A stretch of 64,000 nucleotides of DNA from an uncultured Haliea sp. (GTDB taxonomy: Bacteria > Pseudomonadota > Gammaproteobacteria > Pseudomonadales > Halieaceae), in NCBI GenBank assembly GCA_913061145.1, contig CAJXUQ010000010.1, positions 50,136 through 114,135 on the forward strand, given 5' to 3'. Below, piece after piece: positions 28,788 to 37,574 of this stretch. The notes under the pieces are model-generated. The model was not told the origin of the DNA. It was given only the letters and a program-made list of their open reading frames with translations, and made no database searches. The first letter of the stretch is position 1. Every line of letters begins with the position of its first letter. The translations under genes were made by a program, and so were the position numbers.

Positions 28788-29975
28788 ATGGCGTTCTCGA
28801 ATCCACAAGCTGTCAAGATGCTGGCCCTGGGTTTTCTTGCCCAGAATCTGGCGCTTGGCCTGACCTATGGCACCTACAGCGCCTTCGTGAGCCGATTTGT
28901 AGAGGAGTTCAATGCCCCGTTGTCACTGGCGGGTTCTGGCCTCGCCGTCACGGCGCTTGTGATGGGCCTTACGTCACCCCTTAGCGGTCGGCTGGTAGCC
29001 AGGCTGCCGATTGCCAAAGTCATGGTCACGGGTGCGCTTTGCGTGGCACTGGGCTTTGCGCTGTTGTCTGTCGCGACCTCCATGACCTGGGTTCTGGCCA
29101 CTTTTGCCATCACCGGTTTTGGTATGGTCATTCTGGGGCCGATACCGGCTATGGCCCTGATTGCCAACTGGTTTCAGGCGGATCGGGGCAAGGCGCTGGG
29201 TCTGGGCATGCTACCGCTGGGTATCTTTGTCATGCCACCCGTCGCCACTCTGGTGATGACGGAGTGGGGCTGGCGCGTTACTGCGCTGGCGATCAGCGGG
29301 GTGCTGCTGGTCTGCATACCGCTGCTGTTGCGTGTTCAGGACCGGCCCGGTGAAACCGCGGCGTCACAGACGGCCTCCCTGGCTCCGGCAGAGCCAGTTG
29401 CCACGTTTTTGCGTGACCCGCGCTACGCCGTTCTGGTGTTTGCGTATGCAATCGTTGCGGGGGGAGGCAGCGCTATTACAGCGCATATGATTCCTTTGGG
29501 TACCTACATGGGGTTCGATGCGAATCGCGCGGCGGTGTTGCTGTCGATGTATGGCTTTGCGGCGGGCGCGGGTGCCTTTACCTTCGGTTGGATTGCCGAC
29601 CGCAGTAATGGCATGACTGCGCTGCTGCTCAATGCGCTGCTGCATGTTGGCAGCTGGCTGTTGATGCTCGCGAGCGAGGGTTACACGACCGCCATGTTAG
29701 CGGCAGCCCTTATGGGCCTGGGCGGCGGTGGCTTGACAGTCGCCATCAGCAGCAGGCTGGCGGAAATGTATGAGCCGCAGCGCTTCAGTCAGGCCCTGGG
29801 CCTGGCCCTGGCGCTCAATATGCCTTTTACCTTTGGTGCAGCGCCTCTACTGGGGTGGCTGTACGATACCTCCGGAACGTTTGATGTGGGGCTGATGACG
29901 CTCGTATCGGCCTACATCATCTCGACAGTGCTGTTCATCTATCTTTTGCAGGCTGCGAAAAAGCCGGCCTTCTGA
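28788..29975 (+). CDS. Major facilitator superfamily transporter
   Basis: The 395-aa product has 12 predicted membrane helices. The motif-A loop after helix 2 reads PLSGRLVARLPIAKVM and the second half has FGWIADRSNG. General appearance is that of the monocarboxylate/OFA-type MFS proteins. ATG start with GGAG 8 nt upstream. It is followed about 110 bp downstream by the TauD-like dioxygenase and amidohydrolase genes in the same direction, suggesting uptake of the substrate they degrade. The substrate is unknown. Confidence 0.92.
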   Translation: MAFSNPQAVKMLALGFLAQNLALGLTYGTYSAFVSRFVEEFNAPLSLAGSGLAVTALVMGLTSPLSGRLVARLPIAKVMVTGALCVALGFALLSVATSMTWVLATFAITGFGMVILGPIPAMALIANWFQADRGKALGLGMLPLGIFVMPPVATLVMTEWGWRVTALAISGVLLVCIPLLLRVQDRPGETAASQTASLAPAEPVATFLRDPRYAVLVFAYAIVAGGGSAITAHMIPLGTYMGFDANRAAVLLSMYGFAAGAGAFTFGWIADRSNGMTALLLNALLHVGSWLLMLASEGYTTAMLAAALMGLGGGGLTVAISSRLAEMYEPQRFSQALGLALALNMPFTFGAAPLLGWLYDTSGTFDVGLMTLVSAYIISTVLFIYLLQAAKKPAF

Positions 29976-29995
29976 TGGCGCATTTCGGAAGCGTG

Positions 29996-30019
29996 ATATG
30001 CACAGCAAGTAATGCATAT
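29996..30019. promoter_or_regulatory. Inverted repeat upstream of the TauD-like gene
   Basis: ATATGCA (29996-30002) and TGCATAT (30013-30019) are exact complements separated by 10 nt, a geometry compatible with a dimeric regulator. It lies 66 bp before the dioxygenase start. No -35/-10 pair is clear. Confidence 0.3.
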
Positions 30020-30085
30020 GCCTGATGCGGGTTCTCCGAACATGCGGCACATTGTCGATGAAGGTAAACCAACGGAGATGTGGAT

Positions 30086-30997
30086 ATGACATTTGATAAC
30101 AAACCACTGCCGGGCGGTGTGGGTGTCGAGGTGATCGGGCTTGAGGTCAATGGCCCGGTTGCTTCGGATACTGCGGCGGCACTGAAGAAACTCTGGCTGG
30201 ACAAGGGGGTCATTCTTTTTCGTGGCCTGGGTACGTCCCCGGAGGTGCTGCTGGAGCTGTCACGCTGCTTTGGCGAGCTGGAGCCCCACCCGATCGAGCA
30301 TTTTCGTCTGCCGGGGTACCCCGAGCTGATCCTGCTCAGCAATGAAAAGGATTTGACCGGACCGGTCTATGAGTTTGACGGTGTGCCTACCTACGGGCGG
30401 ATTCCCTGGCACACCGATCTCGCTTTTGCCACCACACCGAATGCAGGGGCTTTGCTGCGCATGGTGAAGAAGAGCGAGCACGGTGGTCAAACCGGCTGGC
30501 TGGACACGGCAATGGCCTGGGAAGCGCTGGATGCCGCAACAAAACAGCGTATCGAGGGGCTGGAGGCGAAGTACGTTTTTTGCCCCGATCTGAGCGCCAT
30601 GCGCTTCAACCGGCAGAAAGGCAAGCTGCTGCAGCCTACCAGCAAGAGCCTGCCCAGCTTCCCGCCGGTGGCCCATCCCCTGGTCTGGGTGCATCCGGAG
30701 ACGGGGCAGCGCATTCTCAACGTCAGCACCCTGAATATCCAGTCAGTGCTCGGCATGTCCCAGTCCGAAAGCGATGCATTGCTTGAAAAACTGATTGCGC
30801 ACACCCTGCAACCACAGTTTCAGTACATCCATGACTGGGAAGAAAACGATATCGTGCTCTGGGATAACCGGCGCACCATGCACTCGGCCTTCGGACACCC
30901 GGTGGACGAGGTGCGTATCGTGCAGCGCAGTACCATCCGCGGTACGGTGCAAATGGGGAGGGTGATTGAAGAGGAGCAGCAGGAGCAGACAGCATGA
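30086..30997 (+). CDS. TauD/TfdA-family Fe(II)/2-oxoglutarate-dependent dioxygenase
   Basis: The 303-aa product has the 2-His-1-carboxylate iron site: PWHTDLAF gives His109 and Asp111, and NRRTMHSAFGH gives the distal His. The 2-oxoglutarate-binding Arg lies in VQRSTIRG. The N-terminal LEVNGPVASDTAAALKKLWLDKGVILFRG is also typical. Family members hydroxylate taurine, alkyl sulfates, phenoxyacetates or other acids, so the substrate cannot be fixed. ATG 30086 is preferred, with GGAG 8 nt upstream (30074-30077), over GTG 30080. The stop overlaps the next gene as ATGA, so the two enzymes probably act in sequence. Confidence 0.93.
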   Translation: MTFDNKPLPGGVGVEVIGLEVNGPVASDTAAALKKLWLDKGVILFRGLGTSPEVLLELSRCFGELEPHPIEHFRLPGYPELILLSNEKDLTGPVYEFDGVPTYGRIPWHTDLAFATTPNAGALLRMVKKSEHGGQTGWLDTAMAWEALDAATKQRIEGLEAKYVFCPDLSAMRFNRQKGKLLQPTSKSLPSFPPVAHPLVWVHPETGQRILNVSTLNIQSVLGMSQSESDALLEKLIAHTLQPQFQYIHDWEENDIVLWDNRRTMHSAFGHPVDEVRIVQRSTIRGTVQMGRVIEEEQQEQTA

Positions 30998-32721
30998 GTA
31001 GTTATGATCTGGTGATTCGAGGCGGCACCGTCATGGACGGCAGCGGCAGTGAAGGCCGCGTGTGCGATGTGGCGGTGAAGGGTGGTCTGGTCGCCGCGGT
31101 GGGAGATAACCTCGCTGCCGGCCGCGAGGAGATTGACGCCAGTGGCCTGCTGGTGACCCCCGGCTTCGTCGATGTACATACTCACTATGATGGCCACGTC
31201 ACCTGGGAGAGCCGACTCAAACCCTCCTCCTGCCACGGCGTAACCACCGCCATCATTGGCAATTGTGGTGTAGGTTTCGCGCCGTGCCGCGAAGCTGACC
31301 ACGATGCGCTGATCCGCCTGATGGACGGGGTCGAGGACATACCCTACCCGGTGCTGGCGGAGGGCCTGCCCTGGACCTGGGAGAGCTTTCCCGAGTACCT
31401 GGACGTAATTGCTTCCCAGGAATATGACATGGACGTGGGTGGCTACCTGCCCCACGCGGCACTGCGGGTCTATGTGATGGGCGAGCGTGGCGCCAACCGC
31501 GAACCGGCGACGGAGAATGACATCGAGCGCATGTGCGCGCTGCTGGAGGAATCGCTGGATGCTGGCGCCATGGGGATTGCGACCTCGCGCACCCTGTTCC
31601 ACCGTTCCAGTGACGGCACGCCGATCCCCACCCTCGAGGCCACCAACGAGGAGCTGCTGGCGCTGGCGAAAACCCTCAAGCGCAAGGGCAAGGGTGTATT
31701 CCAGATCGTTGAAGATATCCATCTACCAGGCAAGGACGTCAGTGTGCTGCGTCAGCTGGCCGAGGCGGCGGGCCGTCCGCTGACTTTCTCGATCGGTACT
31801 GGCAACACGGGCCCGCATATCTGGCCGCAATTGCTGAAGGATCTGGAGTCCGCCAATGCTGCCGGCATCACCATCAAGGGGCAGGTGATGCCGCGCGCGA
31901 TTGGCATGATGCTGGGCGTGGAGCTGACCCTGAATCCCTTCTACACCACGGTTGGCTACCGGGAAGTGGCGGAGCTGCCACTGGCCGAACGCCTGCAGGC
32001 CCTGCGCGATCCGCAGCGTCGTGCGCGTATCCTCGCTGAGCCGATGGACCCGGATCCGGCGCTGGTTCTGGGCCGCACGGTACGTGACTTTGACCACATG
32101 TTCCTGCTGGGTGATCCGCCCAATTACGAGCAGCCCTGGGAGCTGAGTATCGCCGGTCGGGCCAAGGCCCAGGGCGTGTCTCCGGAGGAATTGGCCTATG
32201 ATCTCATGGTCCAGGGTGAGCGCGGTATGGTGCTGTATCTGGCGATGGCCAACTACGCCGACGGCAGCCTCGATGCCGTGGGTGAGATACTGCGCCACCC
32301 CGACGTCCTCCCCGGTTTGGGCGACGGCGGGGCCCACGCGGCGACCATCTGCGACGGCAGCTATTCCACTTTCGCCCTGTCCTACTGGGGGCGCGATCGC
32401 GATCACGGGCGTATGGCTCTGCCGGATCTGGTGCACCGTCTCAGCCGGGCAACGGCCCTGACCATGGGCCTGGAAGATCGTGGCCTGCTGGCCCCGGGCT
32501 ACAAGGCCGATATCAACGTGATTGATTTTGACCGGCTGGCCCTGCATGTGCCGGAAATCACTTACGATTTGCCCGGCGGCGGGCGGCGCCTGGTGCAGCG
32601 CGCTGAAGGTTATGTGGCGACCCTCGTCAGTGGCGTGCCGGTCTACCGCAATGGCGAGGCGACAGGTGCCTTGCCCGGCAAGCTGGTGCGCGGTCAGCGG
32701 CCGGCGCCGGTACAGCGTTAG
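30994..32721 (+). CDS. Amidohydrolase, N-acyl-D-amino-acid deacylase family
   Basis: The 575-aa metal-dependent hydrolase has [17 protein letters not shown] at the N-terminus and the metal motif [14 protein letters not shown] (about 60-73). The [16 protein letters not shown] active-site loop and a C-terminal [13 protein letters not shown] complete the family pattern. D-aminoacylases cleave N-acyl-D-amino acids, but many relatives hydrolyse other amides. The ATG overlaps the dioxygenase stop (ATGA). Together with the dioxygenase and MFS transporter it looks like an uptake-plus-degradation set for an amide-containing substrate. This is inference. Confidence 0.92.
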   Translation: MSSYDLVIRGGTVMDGSGSEGRVCDVAVKGGLVAAVGDNLAAGREEIDASGLLVTPGFVDVHTHYDGHVTWESRLKPSSCHGVTTAIIGNCGVGFAPCREADHDALIRLMDGVEDIPYPVLAEGLPWTWESFPEYLDVIASQEYDMDVGGYLPHAALRVYVMGERGANREPATENDIERMCALLEESLDAGAMGIATSRTLFHRSSDGTPIPTLEATNEELLALAKTLKRKGKGVFQIVEDIHLPGKDVSVLRQLAEAAGRPLTFSIGTGNTGPHIWPQLLKDLESANAAGITIKGQVMPRAIGMMLGVELTLNPFYTTVGYREVAELPLAERLQALRDPQRRARILAEPMDPDPALVLGRTVRDFDHMFLLGDPPNYEQPWELSIAGRAKAQGVSPEELAYDLMVQGERGMVLYLAMANYADGSLDAVGEILRHPDVLPGLGDGGAHAATICDGSYSTFALSYWGRDRDHGRMALPDLVHRLSRATALTMGLEDRGLLAPGYKADINVIDFDRLALHVPEITYDLPGGGRRLVQRAEGYVATLVSGVPVYRNGEATGALPGKLVRGQRPAPVQR

Positions 32722-32739
32722 CGCTTCCGGCGCCGGGCG

Positions 32740-34578
32740 TCAGTGCGCCGCCGGTGGCCGGTACCAGATCGGCGAAGTCCACGCGCGCTCCTGCAGGGTG
32801 GCGGGGACCTCCTCTGGCAGCGGCAGGCCAGTGCGCAGGCTGTCCCAGGTGCTCCAGCGGCAGGTGGGGTTCTCCAGTACGCGGGCGTAGTAGAAGGCCG
32901 GTTGTTCCGGATTGAAGCCCGGGTCGCGCCAGCGGACGGCGATCTGGCCGTCGCCCTTGTGACGATCATACTCGCAGGTCTCCAGGGATACGGTGGCGCC
33001 GTTGTCCGGGCAGCGGTGGGTGCGTGGGTCCGGGCTCAGCCCGTCCGCGCAGCCGACATCAAACACGGTCTCCCGGGTTGCGCCGTCCTCCACCCAGCCT
33101 TTGACGATCTGCACGCGCTGTAGCCAGGCGCTACCGGGATCTTTTGCGGCCCACAGCAGGAACTCGGGGCCCGCGCCGGTGGCCTGTTCGAGTTCACCCC
33201 CCATGGCAACGCCTGTCGCGTAGGCCTGTTGCACCCAATCCGGGCGGGTAAGCAGGTCGTCGGGCCAGCCCGTCCCGGCAAAGAAGCGCACGCTGATGCG
33301 CGGCCCGCTGGTGCCAAAGGTCTCCCGCCGCGCCAGCGCATCGTACAGGGCCTCGCGGGTGTTCTCGGTGGCCCACACGCCGGCGAGTCCCGCCGAGCTG
33401 TATTTGATGTGATGGGTGTTGATGAAACTGCCACCCCGGCGTGTCTCCGGCGTGCCATCAGCGCTGCCGATCTTGCCGTGGTAGTTGTCCTCTTCCACCT
33501 GTGAGCCGGAATTATGGCTATCGCTGGCGGCGATCACGCCGAACCGGTAGGGATTGTAGCCCTGCTGCGTCTGCAGCAGCAGGCCCGACAGCCAGGCATC
33601 GCGCACGTAGCTTCCCTGCACTTTGCCCAGGGTGCCGCGGCCACCGAGCAGGTCTTCCAGCAGCTCGAAACTTGCCCATTCATCGTTGGGTGACAGCAGC
33701 GGATGCGTTTCCGAGCTGCCCTTGATCTGGGAAATTTCAACCAGCGGTTCGTTGCGCTGACGCAGGGCCGCATAGTCGGCATCAATGGCCTCGCCGCCAA
33801 ACGCGACGTCGGTGGGAAACATCAGGCCGTTGCTCAGGTTGCTGTTGTGGGCAATGGCCATACCTTCAATGCCGTGTGTGCGCTGCTCATCCAGCCAGGC
33901 CCACAGTGCGCGTGGCTCAACACTGTCGAAGCTGGAGAAAGGCTGGGCGGGCACCTGGTTGCTGCGGAAGATGACGTTGCGGTGCAGGTTGACTTCATCC
34001 AGGGCGCCGGAGGACGTCCATTCGTAGCCGATCAGGGTGCTGAATTCTCCGGGCCGGTAGTGGCGCTCGGCGCTGCGCACATACTCCTGCCAGATGGACT
34101 GGCGCAGTGCCTGGTCCACCAGCGCCGGCATGGGGTTGTTCTCGCCCAGGGTCATCAGCACTTCCAGCACAGCGGCCTGCCGTCGCTCCGGGTCCTCGTC
34201 AGACAGGCGGGCGGCAATCGGCAGGCCCGCCAGCGCGCCCTGGGGCTCGAACAGGCGCGGCAATATGCCCATGTACTCGGAGTGGTCGGTGATGGCGACG
34301 AAATCGAGTGGCGCACGCAGCTGGATGGTTACGCCGCTGATGTGGGGGATGGCCTCGCCCCGCGCAAAGCGGTAGGCATCATCGGGTGTCGTCCTCACGT
34401 TCAGCATGAACGCGTCGGGGGAGTTCATGGTGTGCACATGGAGCTCCCCGAAGAACGCCTGGGTACGCTGCGCGGCCGCTGAGGGGGTTGCCGCAACGTG
34501 CGCGGCGGCCTGTGTCAGGCCGAGGCACAGTGCCGCGCCCAGTTGCAGAATCGATCGCGTGGTGGTGTTCAATGGCAT
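32740..34578 (-). CDS. Exported DUF3604 family protein
   Basis: The 612-aa product has a clear signal peptide (MPLNTTTRSILQLGAALCLG to about residue 30, ending near AHVAA). The family signatures follow: FFGELHVHTMNSPDAFM, FVAITDHSEYMG and VIAASDSHNSGS, which look like a PHP-type metal-dependent hydrolase. The function of DUF3604 is not established. The start is ATG 34578; upstream in-frame sequence would destroy the signal peptide and covers the hppD promoter. Divergent from hppD, with the palindromic operator between them. Confidence 0.9.
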   Translation of the reverse strand: MPLNTTTRSILQLGAALCLGLTQAAAHVAATPSAAAQRTQAFFGELHVHTMNSPDAFMLNVRTTPDDAYRFARGEAIPHISGVTIQLRAPLDFVAITDHSEYMGILPRLFEPQGALAGLPIAARLSDEDPERRQAAVLEVLMTLGENNPMPALVDQALRQSIWQEYVRSAERHYRPGEFSTLIGYEWTSSGALDEVNLHRNVIFRSNQVPAQPFSSFDSVEPRALWAWLDEQRTHGIEGMAIAHNSNLSNGLMFPTDVAFGGEAIDADYAALRQRNEPLVEISQIKGSSETHPLLSPNDEWASFELLEDLLGGRGTLGKVQGSYVRDAWLSGLLLQTQQGYNPYRFGVIAASDSHNSGSQVEEDNYHGKIGSADGTPETRRGGSFINTHHIKYSSAGLAGVWATENTREALYDALARRETFGTSGPRISVRFFAGTGWPDDLLTRPDWVQQAYATGVAMGGELEQATGAGPEFLLWAAKDPGSAWLQRVQIVKGWVEDGATRETVFDVGCADGLSPDPRTHRCPDNGATVSLETCEYDRHKGDGQIAVRWRDPGFNPEQPAFYYARVLENPTCRWSTWDSLRTGLPLPEEVPATLQERAWTSPIWYRPPAAH

Positions 34579-34714
34579 GGTGATCTCGCTGTGGAAGCCA
34601 GTCTGCAGAGTAGTGGCAGGGTCGATGGCGGGCGAGTCCCGCACCGCGGTTGCCCCCGCGTGGTTTGGATACGCGGACCGGTCCGTTGGTGGCATAGCAG
34701 ACCCGCAGTGATAA

Positions 34715-34730
34715 AGTTTCATTTGAAACT
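34715..34730. promoter_or_regulatory. Palindromic operator overlapping the hppD -35 box
   Basis: AGTTTCATTTGAAACT is a perfect 7-bp-arm palindrome with a TT centre. Its right half contains the TTGAAA -35 element of the hppD promoter, the usual geometry for repression by steric exclusion. It could also affect the divergent DUF3604 gene. The regulator is not encoded next to it. Confidence 0.6.
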
Positions 34731-34751
34731 ATGTTGACCTGTGCCTATACT
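34723..34751 (+). promoter_or_regulatory. hppD promoter
   Basis: -35 TTGAAA (34723-34728), a 17-bp spacer and -10 TATACT (34746-34751) form a good sigma70 promoter 46 bp before the hppD ATG. It should drive hppD, the VOC gene and the fumarylacetoacetase gene as one transcript. Confidence 0.75.
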
Positions 34752-34797
34752 CGGTAGCGGTTGGCGATTTCGCGGCTGCAGCACCGGGAGGCACACC

Positions 34798-35880
34798 ATG
34801 TCAGATCTGTTCGAGAACCCCATGGGCCTGGATGGGTTCGAGTTCGTCGAATTCACGGCACCCGCGCCGGGCGTGCTGGAGCCGGTGTTTGAATCCATGG
34901 GCTTCACCTGCGTGGCCCGGCATCGCAGCAAGGATGTGGCGCTGTGGCGGCAGGGTGATGTCAACTTCCTGACCAACTACCAGCCAGGAAGTCACGCCTG
35001 GTACTACGCTCGCGAACATGGACCGTCGGCCTGCGGCATGGCGTTTCGCGTGCAGGACGCAACGCTGGCCTACAACCGGGCGCTGGAGAAAGGCGCGCAG
35101 CCGGTTACGGTGGAAACCGGCCCGATGGAACTGCGCCTGCCCGCCATCCGCGGCATCGGCGGCGCGATTCTCTACCTGATTGACCGCTACGCGGAAGGGC
35201 AGAGCATTTATGACATCGATTTTCACTGGGTGCCCGGCGCAGACAGGAAGCCCGCGGGCCTCGGCTTTCACACCCTGGACCACCTCACCCACAACGTGTA
35301 TCGCGGTCGCATGGCCTATTGGGCCCGGTATTATGAGGAGCTGTTCGGATTCCGGGAAATACGCTACTTCGATATCGAGGGTGAGCACACAGGCCTCTTG
35401 TCGAAAGCCATGACGGCACCGGATGGCAAGATCCGCATCCCGCTGAACGAGGAGTCCCGCGGTGGTGGCCAGATCGAGGAGTTCCTGATGGCCTACAACG
35501 GCGAGGGGATACAGCATATTGCCCTGGCCTGCGACGACATCCTCGCCTGCTATGACCGACTGCAGGCGGCAGGCATGACCTTTATGACCGCCCCCCCGGC
35601 CACCTACTACGAGATGCTGGAAGGGCGCCTGCCGGGTCACGGAGAGCCGGTGGCGGAGTTGCAGTCGCGGGGTATTCTTCTCGACGGCAGCACCGAGGGC
35701 GGCAGCCCGCGGCTACTCCTGCAGATTTTCTCTGCCAACCTGCTGGGACCGATGTTTTTCGAGTTCATCCAGCGCAAGGATGACGACGGGTTTGGTGAGG
35801 GGAACTTCAAGGCGCTGTTCGAGTCCATCGAGCGCGACCAGCTCGCCCGCGGTGTACTCAACGTCACCCAGGCCGGGTGA
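34798..35880 (+). CDS. hppD: 4-hydroxyphenylpyruvate dioxygenase
   Basis: Converts 4-hydroxyphenylpyruvate to homogentisate, the second step of tyrosine catabolism. The 360-aa two-module VOC protein has the iron ligands in [11 protein letters not shown] (second His), [11 protein letters not shown] (His) and MFFEFIQRK (Glu). The N-terminal [13 protein letters not shown] and the C-terminal [15 protein letters not shown] are diagnostic. The start is ATG 34798 with GGGAGG at 34785-34790; the longer frame starts inside the promoter. Next gene 9 bp downstream. Confidence 0.96.
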   Translation: MSDLFENPMGLDGFEFVEFTAPAPGVLEPVFESMGFTCVARHRSKDVALWRQGDVNFLTNYQPGSHAWYYAREHGPSACGMAFRVQDATLAYNRALEKGAQPVTVETGPMELRLPAIRGIGGAILYLIDRYAEGQSIYDIDFHWVPGADRKPAGLGFHTLDHLTHNVYRGRMAYWARYYEELFGFREIRYFDIEGEHTGLLSKAMTAPDGKIRIPLNEESRGGGQIEEFLMAYNGEGIQHIALACDDILACYDRLQAAGMTFMTAPPATYYEMLEGRLPGHGEPVAELQSRGILLDGSTEGGSPRLLLQIFSANLLGPMFFEFIQRKDDDGFGEGNFKALFESIERDQLARGVLNVTQAG

Positions 35881-35889
35881 GGAGGCGCC

Positions 35890-36432
35890 ATGCAGATCCG
35901 CCGTATTCATCATGTTGCGTATCGCTGCAACGATACCCGGGAAACCGTGGAATTCTACCGCCGTGTGCTGAACATGCAGCTGCTCCTGGCCATTGCCGAG
36001 GACGAGGTGCCCTCCACCCGCGAGCCGGACCCGTACATGCACGTATTCCTCGATGCCGGCATGGGTAATGTGCTGGCGTTTTTCGAGTTGCCGAACTCGC
36101 CGCCGATGGGGCGCGACGGCAATACACCGGAGTGGGTGCAGCACATTGCCTTCGAAGTGGAGAGTGAGGAGGCCTTGCTGGCCGCCAAACGCGAGGTCGA
36201 GCGGCAGGGTATCGCGGTGGTCGGGCCCACGCACCACGGCATCTTCCGCTCCATTTATTTCTTTGATCCCAACGGCCACCGGCTGGAGCTGGCCGCCAAT
36301 ATTGCGCAACCGGGTGACCTCGATCGCTTGCGCGCGGTGGCGCCCGATATGATCGAAGAGTGGTCCCGCACCCGGCGCGCGCCGCGTCATGCGGCGTGGT
36401 TGCATGAACGTGAGCTCGGAGAGAATCGATGA
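35890..36432 (+). CDS. VOC superfamily protein (glyoxalase/dioxygenase fold)
   Basis: The 180-aa product has one VOC module: IRRIHHVAYRCNDTRETVEFYRRVLNM, VQHIAFEVESEEAL and IYFFDPNGHRLELAAN. A C-terminal extension is rich in Arg and His. Candidate metal ligands are the early His, QHIAFEV and the final Glu. It has an excellent GGAGG Shine-Dalgarno and lies between hppD and the fumarylacetoacetase gene, overlapping the latter by 4 nt. It therefore very likely acts in the same pathway, although homogentisate dioxygenase proper belongs to a different fold. Exact role unknown. Confidence 0.85.
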   Translation: MQIRRIHHVAYRCNDTRETVEFYRRVLNMQLLLAIAEDEVPSTREPDPYMHVFLDAGMGNVLAFFELPNSPPMGRDGNTPEWVQHIAFEVESEEALLAAKREVERQGIAVVGPTHHGIFRSIYFFDPNGHRLELAANIAQPGDLDRLRAVAPDMIEEWSRTRRAPRHAAWLHERELGENR

Positions 36433-37430
36433 AACTGGCATCCCTGCGTGAAGGTCGCGATGGCGCACTTGTGGTGGTATCCCGTGACCTGCAGCGCTGC
36501 CTGGCGGCAGGCATGACCCTGCAGCAGGCGCTCGACAACTGGGCACAGCACCAGCCCGCGCTGTCGGCCTTGTCGGCGCGGGTCAACGAAGGTGAGGGCG
36601 CTGCGTTTGACCAGGCTGCCTGCGCTTCTCCCCTGCCTCGGGCTTTCCAATGGGCGGACGGCTCGGCCTACGTGAACCATGTGGAACTGGTGCGCAAGGC
36701 GCGGGGCGCTGAGATGCCCAAGAGTTTCTGGACCGACCCGCTGATGTACCAGGGTGGTTCGGACAACTTTCTGGGGCCGCGGGACCCGATCGTGATGGAC
36801 GACCCCGCCTGGGGCATCGATTTCGAAGGCGAGGTGGCGGTGGTGACGGGCGATGTGCCCATGGGCACCAGTCCGGCTCAGGCCGGCGCAGCTATCCGCC
36901 TGATCATGCTGGTCAACGATGTCTCCCTGCGCAACCTCATTCCGGCGGAGCTGGGTAAGGGCTTTGGATTCTTCCAGTCCAAGCCCTCCAGCGCCTTCAG
37001 CCCGGTGTGTGTCACGCCGGACGAACTGGGCGCGGCCTGGGATGGTGGCCGGCTGCACCTGCCGCTGAGCGTGCGCTATAACGGCGAGCGTTTCGGCGAG
37101 GCGAACGCCGGGGTGGATATGACGTTTGATTTTCCCACCCTCATCGCCCATGCCGCGAAGACCCGCCCGTTGTGTGCGGGCACCATCATCGGTTCGGGAA
37201 CGGTCTCCAATAAGGGTGCCGATGGGTCACCGGGCAAGCCGGTGGCGGAAGGTGGCCTGGGCTATAGCTGTATCGCCGAGTTGCGGATGATTGAAACCCT
37301 GCGTGACGGCCAGCCCGAGACTGCGTTCATGCAGTTCGGTGACCGGGTATGCATTGAGATGAATGATGCAGCCGGCCACAGCATTTTCGGCCGCATAGAC
37401 CAGACGGTGATGGCCCCTGTCGCTGCCTAG
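36429..37430 (+). CDS. Fumarylacetoacetate hydrolase family protein (fumarylacetoacetase)
   Basis: The 333-aa product begins MKLASLREGRDGALVVVSRDL, like the bacterial fumarylacetoacetases of tyrosine catabolism. It carries the FAH-fold metal site (FEGEVAVVTGDVP with acidic ligands; VNDVSLRN) and GTIIGSGTVSNKG near the C-terminus. It would cleave fumarylacetoacetate to fumarate and acetoacetate. The ATG overlaps the VOC gene (ATGA), so it belongs to the hppD operon. Homogentisate dioxygenase and maleylacetoacetate isomerase are not in the window. Other FAH-family activities cannot be excluded. Confidence 0.88.
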   Translation: MKLASLREGRDGALVVVSRDLQRCLAAGMTLQQALDNWAQHQPALSALSARVNEGEGAAFDQAACASPLPRAFQWADGSAYVNHVELVRKARGAEMPKSFWTDPLMYQGGSDNFLGPRDPIVMDDPAWGIDFEGEVAVVTGDVPMGTSPAQAGAAIRLIMLVNDVSLRNLIPAELGKGFGFFQSKPSSAFSPVCVTPDELGAAWDGGRLHLPLSVRYNGERFGEANAGVDMTFDFPTLIAHAAKTRPLCAGTIIGSGTVSNKGADGSPGKPVAEGGLGYSCIAELRMIETLRDGQPETAFMQFGDRVCIEMNDAAGHSIFGRIDQTVMAPVAA

Positions 37431-37574
37431 GGTGGCGCGCCGCCGCCCCCGCGGCTGCCCCGCTGCGATGCTGGTTTAACTATGCATCAAACACGGAATA
37501 TGCCGTAACGGTTTCCGCGTGTGGCGCGGTCGCTGGGTTAGCATGGTGCTCTTGCGCAGCAAAGGAGCAGGGGC

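Noticed and set aside
37431..37574. Weak dyads in the gap before the LLM oxidoreductase gene
   Set aside because: Arms are short and mismatched (ACGG...CCGT); nothing distinguishes them from chance in GC-rich DNA.
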